Assembly (NCBI RefSeq): GCF_030160635.1
Contig: NZ_BSOS01000090.1
Location: 140,396 to 204,395, forward strand
Origin: Acidocella aquatica
GTDB taxonomy: Bacteria > Pseudomonadota > Alphaproteobacteria > Acetobacterales > Acetobacteraceae
Length of the DNA stretch: 64,000 nt
Reading direction: 5' to 3'
The position numbers and the translations under genes are program-made. Shown one piece after another: positions 41,760-51,566 of this stretch. The notes under the pieces are model-generated. The model did no database searches and had not been told where the DNA came from. It saw only the letters and a list, made by a program, of their open reading frames with translations. Position 1 is the first letter of the stretch, and the number at the start of each line of letters is the position of its first letter.

Positions 41760-44700
41760 TTATAATGCGTTTAAGTCATTCTCTTGGTCACCCGGCCGCG
41801 TCACCCACAACAATACCGGCAGAGCCAGTAGCACCAGCGGAAACTGCACCAGCAAGCCGGAAATAATCGCAATCGCCAAAGGTTGCTGCATTCCTGCCCC
41901 CTGACCAAGATCAAGCGCCAGCGGTAGCAGAGTCAATATCGCAGCCAACGTCGTCATGGCGATCGGCCGCAACCGGTTGGCACTCGCGGTAATCAGAGCT
42001 TCGCGGACAGGCATGGTCTTTAGCAGGAGAGTATATTCAGAAATATAAAATATCGCCATTTCCGTCGCGATGCCGACAATCATCGTCATACCCATCAACG
42101 CTGTGATGTTAAGCTCAATTCCCGTGAGAAAGAGCCCCGTGAACACCGCTGTCGTGGAGAGCAGCGCCGTCCCCATAATCGAAAACACCAGCGCGAAACG
42201 CTCATACAAAAACAGCAGGAGAACAAACTCAGCCAACAACGCGGCAATAAAGACACGCACGAGCCCCGCAAAAGCAATCTGCTGCTGTTGGTAGAGCCCC
42301 CCCAGGGTGTATGTCACACCCGCCCCCAGGACGCCCGGTTTGCCAAGTGCGATTTTTACATCGGCAATCGTGCTGCCAAGCCCCCGGCCATCGATCCGTG
42401 CGGTCACCGCGACAATCTGCTGGAGATTTTCCCGTGTGATTTCCGGCTGCCCCGCCTCTATAGAAAATGTTGCAATCTGGCCAAGCGGTACGAGTCTACC
42501 CGCCGGTGTCGCAATTAGAACCCCAGCCAGATCATCGGTATTATGGCGCGCCCGCGGACTTAATTGTACGCGCACGCCGATCTGCTGGTTGGCAAGTTGC
42601 AGCATCGTCACCACGCTGCCTGCCAGTTCCGTATTCAAGCTTGCCGCAACCGTCGCTGGGTCCAGGCCAAGCATCGCTGCACGCACTTGGTCGACATGAA
42701 TATCATAGGCATCGCCTGCTGGCACAATACCGTTAACAACCGAGTTAACTCCAGCAATACTCGTGATCGCATCGGAGACGCGCTGCGCCGCGGCATCAAG
42801 CTGGCCGGTGTCCGAGCCAGCCAGCTTTATCTCAATCGGCTGTGGCACACCGGTAAGGTCGCCAATTTCATCGCCCATGAGCTGATGCAAATCTGTATCG
42901 ACCCCCGGAACCTGGGCTGTGATCTGGTCACCGAGGCGCTGCATCACCTCATCGATTGCCGGCCGGGTGCCAACAGGTGTCAAACGGACCACGATATCGC
43001 CCTGATTAGGCTCATTCAAATCTCCGCCAAACCCCGCGCCGATACGTGTCGAGAAACTATCGACCGCGGGGTCGGCCCGCAGAATATCCTCAACCTGCGC
43101 AATCTCGCGCCGCGTTTCAGCCAGCGACGTGCCCGGGTTCGACTGATAATCCATAACAAACCCGCCTTCATCCAGATTAGGCATGAAGCCGGTCTGCACA
43201 TGGGTGAAGGAAAATGCGCCAACGCCAAGCAGCAGCGCAACCACTACAACCAGAACCAACGGCTGCTTGAACACCCGCACCAGTAGGCTGCCATGCGTAC
43301 GCGTCAGCCAGCTTGGATGTTCTGCCTCAGGATCGTGCCATTTTTGAAAATCAATCAACTTGCCCGCCAACAGCGGCACCGCAAAGGCCGTCAGCAGCCA
43401 CGACGCAAACAACGTCGCAGCCATGGTCAGCGACAGCGCTTTAAAAAACGCCCCGGTAACACCTGTTAAAAACCCAAGCGGCGCGAACACAATCAGCGTC
43501 GCCGCGGATGATCCGGTAAGTGGCGTTAAAAACTCCGTGCCAGCATGTAAAATACGTGTATCCTGGGTCCAGATCGCACCATCGCTGACATGCTCGGCGG
43601 AAAGCTCCCCGCTTGCGCGCCGTGCAATATGCTCAATCATCACAATGACGTCGTCAATCACCAGCCCGACGGAAGCCGCCAACCCGCCAAGCGTCATGAT
43701 ATTGAAACTCATGCCCAGCATACTGAGCACCAAAATGGCAGAGGCCATCGAAGCCGGCACGATAAATAACGCCAACAACGTTATGCGCCAGCTACGCAAA
43801 AAGAACATCAATACAAAGGCCGCCAGCACGACGCCAATCAAAATAGCATCGCGTACCGAGCTCGCCGCCGCCACAACCAGCGTGCTCTGGTCGTACCATT
43901 TGCTTACCTTAACACCGGGCGGAATCTGCCCTTTAAAGCCATCCAGCGCTGCCTGCACCGCCTTGGCGATCGCCACGGAGTTGCTGCCGCGCTGCTGGAA
44001 CAGCAGCACCGTCACCGCACTCTTGCCATCGGCCAGAACATCATAGAATTTCGGCTGCACACCGTCATAAACCGCGGCAACATCAGATAAGCGCACAACC
44101 CCCTGCGGCCCGCCCCGCAGCACCACGTCCTTAATATCCTGCAACCCCTTGGGCGCATTGTTCTCCAACAGCAAATACAGCAGATCGTGATCCTCGACCC
44201 GGCCCACCGATTGCAGAGCGTTGGCCGCGGTGATCGCTTGTGTCACATTAGCCAGCGTCAAATGAAACGCAGCCAGCCTTTGCGGGTCGACATTCACCTC
44301 GATCTCAGCCGTATTGCCGCCCTGCACCTGTACCTGCGAAATCCCCTCCACCGCCGAGAGCAACGGCACAATCTGATATTGCGCCAGATTTTGCAGCTTC
44401 ACCTGGCTTACGGTTTTAGACGTAAGTGAATACGCCATGAATGGAAACACCGTAGGATCCATTCGCAGTACAGTGTAATTCGTATTCGTGGGCAGGCTCG
44501 GCAACAACTGGGTCACCGCGGCGTTAACCGCCAGCGTGGCGGTCGTCATATCCGTACCCCAGGCGAAATCGATAATAATCTGCGCCGCCCCGCGCGAGGT
44601 TGTGGATGTGATATCTGTAACGCCGGGAACCACCCGCACAGCCTGCTCCATCGGCTGCGTCACCTGCAGCATCATCTGCCCGGCCGGCTGGTCACCCGTG

Positions 44701-44849
44701 CTGATGTTGACGCGCACCCGAGGGAACGAGATATTGGGAAACAGACCAATCGGCAACGACACGGCGGCGGCAATACCAGCCAGCGCCAGCGCGCCAGCCA
44801 TCATGAGAACAGAGCGGCGATGCCGGCTTAACCAACTCGGAAAATTCAA
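41760..44849 (-). CDS. RND-family efflux pump, inner-membrane permease
   Basis: A 1029-residue AcrB-type protein with an N-terminal TM segment, two large periplasmic loops and two groups of TM helices (about 330-510 and 850-1010). Seen: GLVIDDVIVMIEH near 395, and ITALMGMTMIVGIATEMAIF in the second half. The two Asp of IDD fit a proton-driven pump; the metal-type sequence is not evident. Its ATG overlaps the adaptor stop (ATGA). Third gene of the OMF-adaptor-pump operon. Substrate unknown; solvents or hydrophobic toxic intermediates are likely. Confidence 0.92.
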   Translation of the reverse strand: MNFPSWLSRHRRSVLMMAGALALAGIAAAVSLPIGLFPNISFPRVRVNISTGDQPAGQMMLQVTQPMEQAVRVVPGVTDITSTTSRGAAQIIIDFAWGTDMTTATLAVNAAVTQLLPSLPTNTNYTVLRMDPTVFPFMAYSLTSKTVSQVKLQNLAQYQIVPLLSAVEGISQVQVQGGNTAEIEVNVDPQRLAAFHLTLANVTQAITAANALQSVGRVEDHDLLYLLLENNAPKGLQDIKDVVLRGGPQGVVRLSDVAAVYDGVQPKFYDVLADGKSAVTVLLFQQRGSNSVAIAKAVQAALDGFKGQIPPGVKVSKWYDQSTLVVAAASSVRDAILIGVVLAAFVLMFFLRSWRITLLALFIVPASMASAILVLSMLGMSFNIMTLGGLAASVGLVIDDVIVMIEHIARRASGELSAEHVSDGAIWTQDTRILHAGTEFLTPLTGSSAATLIVFAPLGFLTGVTGAFFKALSLTMAATLFASWLLTAFAVPLLAGKLIDFQKWHDPEAEHPSWLTRTHGSLLVRVFKQPLVLVVVVALLLGVGAFSFTHVQTGFMPNLDEGGFVMDYQSNPGTSLAETRREIAQVEDILRADPAVDSFSTRIGAGFGGDLNEPNQGDIVVRLTPVGTRPAIDEVMQRLGDQITAQVPGVDTDLHQLMGDEIGDLTGVPQPIEIKLAGSDTGQLDAAAQRVSDAITSIAGVNSVVNGIVPAGDAYDIHVDQVRAAMLGLDPATVAASLNTELAGSVVTMLQLANQQIGVRVQLSPRARHNTDDLAGVLIATPAGRLVPLGQIATFSIEAGQPEITRENLQQIVAVTARIDGRGLGSTIADVKIALGKPGVLGAGVTYTLGGLYQQQQIAFAGLVRVFIAALLAEFVLLLFLYERFALVFSIMGTALLSTTAVFTGLFLTGIELNITALMGMTMIVGIATEMAIFYISEYTLLLKTMPVREALITASANRLRPIAMTTLAAILTLLPLALDLGQGAGMQQPLAIAIISGLLVQFPLVLLALPVLLWVTRPGDQENDLNAL

Positions 44850-45910
44850 TTGCCTGCTCCGTTATTGGCCAAACGTACCGGCACGCCATCGTCAAGTTGA
44901 TACGCGCCCGTGGTAACCAGTGGCATTTCCGGTGAGATGCTGGGGGCAATTATGGTCTTATCGCCCAAATTTCCGAGCACATTCACAGTCTCCCGGTGTG
45001 CAACATTTTTGCTGTCTACCTGAAAGACATAGGTTCCCTGCTCGTCGGACTGCACGCAATCGCGCGGCACAACATAGCCATTCAACATACCGGTGGTAAT
45101 CGCGGCCTGCACGGGATCGCCAAGTTGCGGCGTGGTGCCTCCGGCAAAGCTCACCGTGACATCAACCAGCCCGGTCTGGGCATCCATCATCCTGCCAACT
45201 TGCACAACCGAGCCGGTAACAGTGGCGCCCGTTTCCAGAAGCTGCATACTTACCTGATCGCCAACGGCTATATCCGTCGCCTGCGCCGGCGCGATCCCTA
45301 CACCCGCCACCAGCCCATCCGCTTTGGCAATCTGTAACAACGCCACGCCAGGCGTCAACACGGTACCAGGCGCAACCTGCACCGCCGCCACAATGCCGCC
45401 TACCGGAGCCAATATTCGCCGCACACGGCCAGAGCCGGTCGCATTCAGCGCCGCCAGCGTGCTGCCGGCATCCTGAACACCCTGATTGGCAAGTGCTAGG
45501 TCAGTGGTCGTCGCCAGATGCCCGGCCAACAACGCACTCACGTGCTCCTGGTTTGCCTGCGCGGCAGCCAGCGCGCTTTTGGCCTTGGCATAATCCGCAA
45601 TGGATTGCGCATCCGGCCCCACGCTCAGCAACAACTGCCCCGCGCTAACGGCCTGTCCAGGCACAACATCGAGCGTATTCACCACCCCGCTGGCCAGCGC
45701 ACTAAGCGTCACACTGGCGCCCGGGCCCGCCATAACACTGCCATCGCCACTCACCACGGCAGGCAAGGCACCCGGCACCAGCCGGATCACGTTTACCAGC
45801 ACGCTGGGCGTCGGCGTGGTATCGCTGCCGCTACCCCCAGACATTTCATAAACAACGCCTCCCCCCACGGCTAGGAGCGCGAGGCTCAACCAGAGCAGAC
45901 TCTTCTTCAT
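44846..45910 (-). CDS. RND efflux periplasmic adaptor (HlyD/MFP family)
   Basis: A 354-residue membrane-fusion protein: N-terminal signal/anchor (LLWLSLALLAVGGGVVY), a biotinyl-lipoyl-like part (VVPGQAVSAGQLLLSVG), a short helical hairpin around 115-155, then lipoyl and beta-barrel parts (ILAPVGGIVAAVQVAPG). ATGA overlap on both sides shows it is translated with the outer-membrane gene and the pump. It bridges pump and TolC-like channel. Confidence 0.9.
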   Translation of the reverse strand: MKKSLLWLSLALLAVGGGVVYEMSGGSGSDTTPTPSVLVNVIRLVPGALPAVVSGDGSVMAGPGASVTLSALASGVVNTLDVVPGQAVSAGQLLLSVGPDAQSIADYAKAKSALAAAQANQEHVSALLAGHLATTTDLALANQGVQDAGSTLAALNATGSGRVRRILAPVGGIVAAVQVAPGTVLTPGVALLQIAKADGLVAGVGIAPAQATDIAVGDQVSMQLLETGATVTGSVVQVGRMMDAQTGLVDVTVSFAGGTTPQLGDPVQAAITTGMLNGYVVPRDCVQSDEQGTYVFQVDSKNVAHRETVNVLGNLGDKTIIAPSISPEMPLVTTGAYQLDDGVPVRLANNGAGN

Positions 45911-47256
45911 TGGGCAGGCTCCAGATCAGTTGTGGCAACCGGCGGCAAGCCGATGCCAAGCAGGGTCGCCAGGGACAACCGGGCGGTAAGCAGTTGAACG
46001 CGAAGCGCAATCGCCTCGCGCCGCCGATCCGCAGAAGCGGTCTGCAGCGACACGGCACTCAGCGCATCAAGATTTCCATTCACAAATGCCGTGTGGGCAT
46101 TCGCGGCGATACCGCTGGCCACATCCGCGGCCTGGGCGGCGGCGGTACTCTGGCTTTGCAGCAAGCCAATCTCCATGAGTAACGCCGCGGCGCTTCCTTG
46201 CGCACTGGCGAGGCTGGCATTAAACTGCGCCGCCAGCTGCGCCCTGGTCGCGGTGGCGCTGGCAATGCCACCACGGTTACGGTTGAACAACGGAAGCGTC
46301 AGCGAAACCTGTGGACCGATGCTCACCACCTTGCTGGTATCGCTACCGCCAGCGGCCCCCACCGTCACCGGCAGAAACTGCGTCAGAATAGCGGCTCGCA
46401 GCCGCGCATCCGCCTGCTGATAGCCGTAACGCAACGCAATCAGGTCCGGCCGGCGCGACGCCAGCGTGGCGATCGCCTCATTGGCAAGAGCCGGATCAAT
46501 CTGATCGACCGGACCGGCTTTGATATCAATCACAACGCCCGGCTGCAGGTCGAGCAACGCGTCCAACGCGTCCTGATCCTGCGCCAATGTCTGTCGCGCA
46601 TTATTGAGGGCGGTCGCCGTCGTTGCAAGCGCCGCCAGGCTGGATGAAGATTGGGCAATCGTCAGATTGCCGCTTGCCGTCGCATTGCTGGTGCTTGTAT
46701 TGACCGCGGTCAGGGCGTTCTGGTCCGCACGCAGGCTATCCAACGTCTCGTTATCGCCTTGGATGAGAATGCAGAGCTGCTCCGCCGCGCTTGCGACTTG
46801 CCACTCCTGCCACAGAATATCAGCATCCACCTGCGCCACACCAGCCTTGGCGGCGCGCACATTCGCCGAATAGGTGATAAGTGCTGAAACATCTTGCATC
46901 AGGCTACCGGTGATTGATGGTGCGCTGCCCGGCCCGCTGATAAGTGCCGCAAAGCCGCCGCTGATAACCGGGTCAGGCAATAGACCGGCACTCAACAAAT
47001 CCGCCTGCGCAACACCGTGCGCCGCCCGCGCCGCGACCAGATCAGGGTCGTTCAATACCGCCAGCGCCGCCACGTTGCGCGCGCTCAGCGGCATTCCAAG
47101 CTGTACGGCCGTGCCATCGGGCAGGTTTCGGTTGAGTCCCGCCACCGAAGTCTGCAGCGGCGGTTTAAGGCTGAGCGGAGCCGCATGGTACATGGTGCAG
47201 CCGGCGAGCGCCAACGGCAACAACCAGACAGCGCGAGGCTTCATCAGCTTCGGCAT
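45907..47256 (-). CDS. TolC-like outer-membrane efflux lipoprotein
   Basis: A 449-residue outer-membrane factor. The N-terminus has a lipobox (LPLALAGC, Cys about 20), and two long helical repeats rich in Ala/Gln/Leu follow, with FLPVTVGAAGG and SLTLPLFNRNRGGIASATA typical of the OEP family. It is the first gene of the efflux operon and overlaps the adaptor by ATGA. The upstream 313-bp region to the propeller gene holds its promoter. Confidence 0.88.
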   Translation of the reverse strand: MPKLMKPRAVWLLPLALAGCTMYHAAPLSLKPPLQTSVAGLNRNLPDGTAVQLGMPLSARNVAALAVLNDPDLVAARAAHGVAQADLLSAGLLPDPVISGGFAALISGPGSAPSITGSLMQDVSALITYSANVRAAKAGVAQVDADILWQEWQVASAAEQLCILIQGDNETLDSLRADQNALTAVNTSTSNATASGNLTIAQSSSSLAALATTATALNNARQTLAQDQDALDALLDLQPGVVIDIKAGPVDQIDPALANEAIATLASRRPDLIALRYGYQQADARLRAAILTQFLPVTVGAAGGSDTSKVVSIGPQVSLTLPLFNRNRGGIASATATRAQLAAQFNASLASAQGSAAALLMEIGLLQSQSTAAAQAADVASGIAANAHTAFVNGNLDALSAVSLQTASADRRREAIALRVQLLTARLSLATLLGIGLPPVATTDLEPAQ

Positions 47257-47570
47257 GTAACGCCGTCCTGCACGCGCGCCGTCCGCTGGAACCGCGGCTG
47301 TATGGCGGAAAAATATTTCACTGACATCGCTTTCACAGACGTTCCCGATAATGCGGATAGCCGCTTCATCTTTTCCGTTGGAACCATTTCAAGTATTTAT
47401 TGCCTGGTCTCGAAATGGTTACGTTCAGCTCGCAACCATTATTCAGCCGGCAGAATCCCTCGCGAATACCGCAACGGTTTAAAAATATACTGAGGTAAAA
47501 ATCTGGTCCGCATGGGGCGGCCCACTCAACTGGAGAGGACCGCCCCGCGCTTTAGAACCAACTGCAGTTC
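47257..47570. promoter_or_regulatory. Intergenic region between efflux operon and propeller gene
   Basis: No coding frame is convincing. GGGGCGGCCC (47514-47523) and GGACCGCCCC (47537-47546) form a GC hairpin just after the propeller stop, a likely 3' end, although the T-tract (47497-47503, read leftward) is about ten bases further on. The rest would contain the promoter for the efflux operon; no clear -35/-10 was found. Confidence 0.4.
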
Positions 47571-48596
47571 TTACTGCGCTGCCCCTTCGATGGGCTGATA
47601 AACATAGAGAACGTTGGTTTTTCCTGCGAAAGCATAAATTTTATGGTTCGCGAGATCGACCGCTCCGGTATGCGTCAGCGGCACGCCGGTTGTGGTGAAG
47701 GCGATCGGCTTCATGGTATTCATGTTGTAAGCATCGAAGCCCTTCGCCGCACCCTGGAAAGCATAGGCGATGCGCAGCTTGGGATCATAATCCATCTGAT
47801 CGACCGAACCATGGGCTGGCAGATGCCCAACCGGCTTCAGGGTATCCGCGTTATAGATGAACACACCGCCCGAGGTCGTGCCAACCCAGATATCATTCGT
47901 TACCGGGTCATAGATCTGCCCCTTGGTACCGCCAAAAGCGGTGATCTCAACCTGCGTATCAACCGACCGCAGAATTTTACCCGTATTGGCATCGAGAACT
48001 TCTTCCAACGAGTCATCGGGAACAAAGAGCTCGTTCTTAGAAGGCACGAACATCCCAACATCCGGACCGCTGCCGGTCGCCGGTATCAGCGACCAGTTAG
48101 CCTGCAACTTGGGATTTGGCCCCTCATTATAAACTTCAACCGTGTTGGCATCGTCGGATTCGACGAAAACCTTGCCCCCCTTGGCATCAATCTGCACACC
48201 ATCCGGTGAAGTGCCCGCCGTGTTGACCGTGCTTACAACCTGCCACGTCGCCTTCGAAATAACCGCAAGCTGGTTAACCTTTCCAGCCCCCGCACCCGCT
48301 CCAAGAGCCCAGTAGACATAATTTGCGTCAGCGGCTTCGCCTTCGGGATGATCCAGCGTGGGAAGATACTGCACAACCTTATCGGTAGCCGTATCAACAA
48401 CTGCCACACCTTTGTCAGCAAGCGAGACATAAACATAGCCGTTACCCGGATCATACTCCACCCAATCCCCGTGCCCACCGTGACCGGGCAATTGAATTTG
48501 GTCGACCAGATTGAAGTGATAGGGCGCGGCCAGAGCGGTGCCGGACATAAGTCCGGTCACCATGGCAGCGGTCGCTAGTTTCTTGACGTTAAGCAT
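47571..48596 (-). CDS. Periplasmic YncE-like beta-propeller protein
   Basis: A 341-residue protein with a clear signal peptide (LATAAMVTGLMSGTALAA). The mature part has repeated blades of the form VYVSLADKGVAVVDTATDKV, as in YncE/YVTN-type propellers. ATG at 48596 has GAGGATAAAC before it; a 4-residue extension is less likely. It is 51 bp downstream of the frameshifted porin and probably co-transcribed. Ligand unknown; some propellers of this kind accompany outer-membrane uptake proteins. Confidence 0.85.
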   Translation of the reverse strand: MLNVKKLATAAMVTGLMSGTALAAPYHFNLVDQIQLPGHGGHGDWVEYDPGNGYVYVSLADKGVAVVDTATDKVVQYLPTLDHPEGEAADANYVYWALGAGAGAGKVNQLAVISKATWQVVSTVNTAGTSPDGVQIDAKGGKVFVESDDANTVEVYNEGPNPKLQANWSLIPATGSGPDVGMFVPSKNELFVPDDSLEEVLDANTGKILRSVDTQVEITAFGGTKGQIYDPVTNDIWVGTTSGGVFIYNADTLKPVGHLPAHGSVDQMDYDPKLRIAYAFQGAAKGFDAYNMNTMKPIAFTTTGVPLTHTGAVDLANHKIYAFAGKTNVLYVYQPIEGAAQ

Positions 48597-48646
48597 GTTT
48601 ATCCTCACTAAATTTATTGTTACGATATGTAGTTTTTGATAACGCC

Positions 48647-49934
48647 TTAGTATTGGCCAATCAGGAATCCAACCTCGAGCACGCCCACAACCTGATCTGC
48701 AGCGTTCCCGGTCAGGCCGTAACCGGTGCCTTTGGCAAATCCGGAAACATGCGTGTAAGCCGCCGTGCCGCGCACGAAGAAGTTCTTCTGCTGCCAGGTG
48801 GGGGTTATCTGCAGGCCCATCATGCTGGTGCCAGCGCTGAATGTTCCCGGCGCACCGGTGTTGTAGCCTCCCAGCGATGAGCCGACACCAAACTGCAGCC
48901 AGTTACCAAAGATGTTGGCGTTGGGGTCTTTCTTGTCGTTGTTCTGGTAGACATATTGCGGCTGAAAGTTAACCGACCAGTTCTTGTTAAACTGATAGGT
49001 GATGTCCGTCATCGCGGCAATGTTATAATACGTCGTCATCGGCCGCGGATCACCGCTGGCGCGGGTGACCGAGCCGCGCGGGAGGTACTGATACTCGATT
49101 TCTGGCACGAAGCTCCAGTTGCCCACGAGCCACTGACCACCAAGACCGACCAGCGTTGAATTGCGTACAGCAAAATTGGGACCCGGATTGCCGGTATGGC
49201 CAAGATTGGTGTGAGCAAAACCGATAAGATAGTCCGAACCAGACGGGTTTAGATTATAGGTCCAGGCCGCGGAGAGCATGTTGTGGCGGCCGGTCAGGTA
49301 GGTATCCGAGTATTGGATGTTGATGGTCGAATTGCCATAGAACAAGTTAAGCTGTGGACGCATATCCAGGCGTCGCTTCCAGATTGTTCAGCTCAGAGAC
49401 GAAGAACGATGGGTTCAGGAAGTCGATACCGAACTCAACGCCTTCAACCGACGCCATACGGCCAACTGAAACGCTGTAATACTGCGAGGGCTGATACGTC
49501 ACCCAGGAATAGAATGTTTCATTCGAGCGCGGGTTGCTGGCGCTGCCGTAAGGCGCAACGCTGTTGAAGTTGCCCGCATTGCTGGTAAGCCCCATGGCCG
49601 GCGTCTGGTACTGACCACCAGCCCAAACCAACTGCAGCGGGCCGGCGGATTTGGTGATGTGCAGGAACACTTCGCCTTCGCTGGCGAGAGTGGAAACGCC
49701 ATGACCGACAGCGTTGGGCGAAGGATTGTTGAGTGCGCTCGCCCAACCATCAATGCCGCCCGAGACGTTATAAGTGCCAGACAGCGGCCCGAGCCCAGAG
49801 ACGTTGTAGTTAGTTGAGCCGATGGTGCCAAAGCCAGTACCTCCGCCACCCAGGGCGTAACCCTCGTGAGGCATCAAAGCCAGGCAAGCGGCTCCAACAC
49901 CACAAAGTAGTAACGTCCGATTTCTTAGTTTCAT
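48647..49934 (-). pseudogene. Outer-membrane porin-type beta-barrel gene with a frameshift
   Basis: Two overlapping frames together make a complete porin of about 425-430 residues. The first (49934-49347) has a signal peptide (LLLCGVGAACLALMPHEGYA) and runs to VEFGIDFLNPSFFVSELNNLEATPG; the second (49363-48647) continues with RPQLNLFYGNSTINIQYSD and ends in the typical aromatic C-terminus (FLIGQY). The break, at 49347-49363, needs one indel. Whether it is a real mutation or a sequencing error cannot be told. Confidence 0.75.
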
Positions 49935-50301
49935 TATTAGCTCCCAATGTTGATTTATTTTTTTGCAGAACTGTAAAATTTAGAATGATATCCAGAGAGC
50001 GACTTGAGAAATTTTCGCCTTACATCCCATTGAGGAAAATACCGAGAAATACCCAATCACTTTGGTGGCCCCCCCCTTTAGTCTCGCCTTTCTTATTATG
50101 CGCAGCCAAGCTTTTTTCGAAACAATAATACAAACTAGACGTTTGTCAACTTTGAATAATACTTTTTGCGGTAATTTTTTGCATTCTGTATTATTTAATT
50201 CATCACAAGCATCTGGCTTTCAATATATTGTTCTAAAAACCCTTCACCCGTTTGAACTGACACGCGAAACCGCCAATTCAACCCCCCAAAAAGTTGAATT
50301 T
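49935..50301. promoter_or_regulatory. Intergenic region upstream of porin, with two inverted repeats
   Basis: No gene is seen in 367 bases. ACAAAC (50130-50135) and GTTTGT (50141-50146) form a dyad preceded by AATAAT, a possible operator for the porin-propeller operon. At 50275-50300 AATTCAAC and GTTGAATT flank CCCCCAAAAA just after the CoA-transferase stop, a possible transcript-end hairpin. Confidence 0.45.
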
Positions 50302-51558
50302 CTAAATAACCCCCTTGGCATGAAGCTCTGCACAAGCGACTTCACTAAGCCCCAGCCACGATTCCATGACTTCACTGGTATGTTGCCCTAGAACCGGCGG
50401 TGCAGCTCGGTACGAAACCGGCGTATCCGAAAGCCGAACCGGATTAGCAATAACTTGAACCTCAGGGCCGGAGGAATGTTTCATTTCCACGACCATATTT
50501 CGAGCAATAACTTGTGGGTCCGCAAAGACTTGCGACAAAGTATTGATCGGGCCGCAGCCAATCTTCAACACCTCAAGCCTCTCAACCCACCAATCTGTCG
50601 TCTGAGACTTAAGAACCGGAGCAAGGGTCTTTGTTACCAAATCACGATTCGCGACACGTGCGGCATTTGTCGAGAACCGCACATCCTCGGGCATATCATC
50701 GAGACCAAAATTTTTACAAAACCTTACGAAAGTCGGGTCATTACCGATAGACAGTACCATATATCCATCCGCCGTCGGAAAAACCTGATATGGCACAATA
50801 TTAGGATGCTGATTACCAAGACGTGGCGGATTCTCTCCAGTTGCGAGAAAATTCATTCCCTGGTTTGCAAGCCATGCGACATTTGCATCAAGCATGCCGA
50901 TATCAATCTGCTGCCCCCTGCCGGTTCGCTCCTTGTAGCGCAGCGCAGCAAGAACGCCAATGCAACCGTAAAGCCCCGCAAAAATATCGGCGACCGGCAC
51001 ACCGACTTTTTGCGGTAGTCCATCCGGCTCACCGGTCAAACTCATAATTCCGCCCATGGCTTGCATGAGACTATCGTATCCAGGCCGCGGCGCGTAGGGG
51101 CCTGTCTGTCCAAACCCTGTGATTGAACAATAAATCAGTCCCGGAAATAGTGCATGCAATTGCTCATAGCCAAGACCATATTTCGTCAGCGCGCCAACTT
51201 TGAAATTTTCAACGAGAATGTCGCACTTTCCGATCAACTCCCGCGCTAGCGACTGCCCTTCCGGCTTACTTATGTCAAGCGTAACGGAACGTTTGTTACG
51301 ATTAACGCCAACAAAATAAGCGCTTTCCTTTGTGCCTGGCATAAAAGGTGGGGCAAAACTACGGGTGTCGTCTCCCGCACCAGGCTTTTCGATCTTAATC
51401 ACGTCCGCTCCCAGATCGGCCAACATTTGTACACAAGTCGGCCCGGCAAGAACCCGCGTCAGATCAAAAACTTTAAGGCCCGCCAACGGTCCTGTATTCT
51501 CTATCTTGGCATCGCCGGTGCTGTCGGCGATGCCATTTTTTGTTGATGTATTGGTCAT
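50302..51558 (-). CDS. CaiB/BaiF family (class III) CoA-transferase
   Basis: A 418-residue class III CoA-transferase: GLKVFDLTRVLAGPTCVQML, LGADVIKIEKPGAGDDTR, NRNKRSVTLDISKPEG, and the active-site Asp expected near 175 in RPGYDSLMQAMGG. It moves CoA between carboxylic acids via an aspartyl-CoA. ATG at 51558 is 8 bp after the MFS stop, so it is part of the decarboxylase-MFS-transferase unit. In Rhizobium the equivalent place is held by malonyl-CoA synthetase MatB, so this enzyme may activate malonate or a related dicarboxylate. That is inference. Confidence 0.9.
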   Translation of the reverse strand: MTNTSTKNGIADSTGDAKIENTGPLAGLKVFDLTRVLAGPTCVQMLADLGADVIKIEKPGAGDDTRSFAPPFMPGTKESAYFVGVNRNKRSVTLDISKPEGQSLARELIGKCDILVENFKVGALTKYGLGYEQLHALFPGLIYCSITGFGQTGPYAPRPGYDSLMQAMGGIMSLTGEPDGLPQKVGVPVADIFAGLYGCIGVLAALRYKERTGRGQQIDIGMLDANVAWLANQGMNFLATGENPPRLGNQHPNIVPYQVFPTADGYMVLSIGNDPTFVRFCKNFGLDDMPEDVRFSTNAARVANRDLVTKTLAPVLKSQTTDWWVERLEVLKIGCGPINTLSQVFADPQVIARNMVVEMKHSSGPEVQVIANPVRLSDTPVSYRAAPPVLGQHTSEVMESWLGLSEVACAELHAKGVI

Positions 51559-51566
51559 GTTACAAG

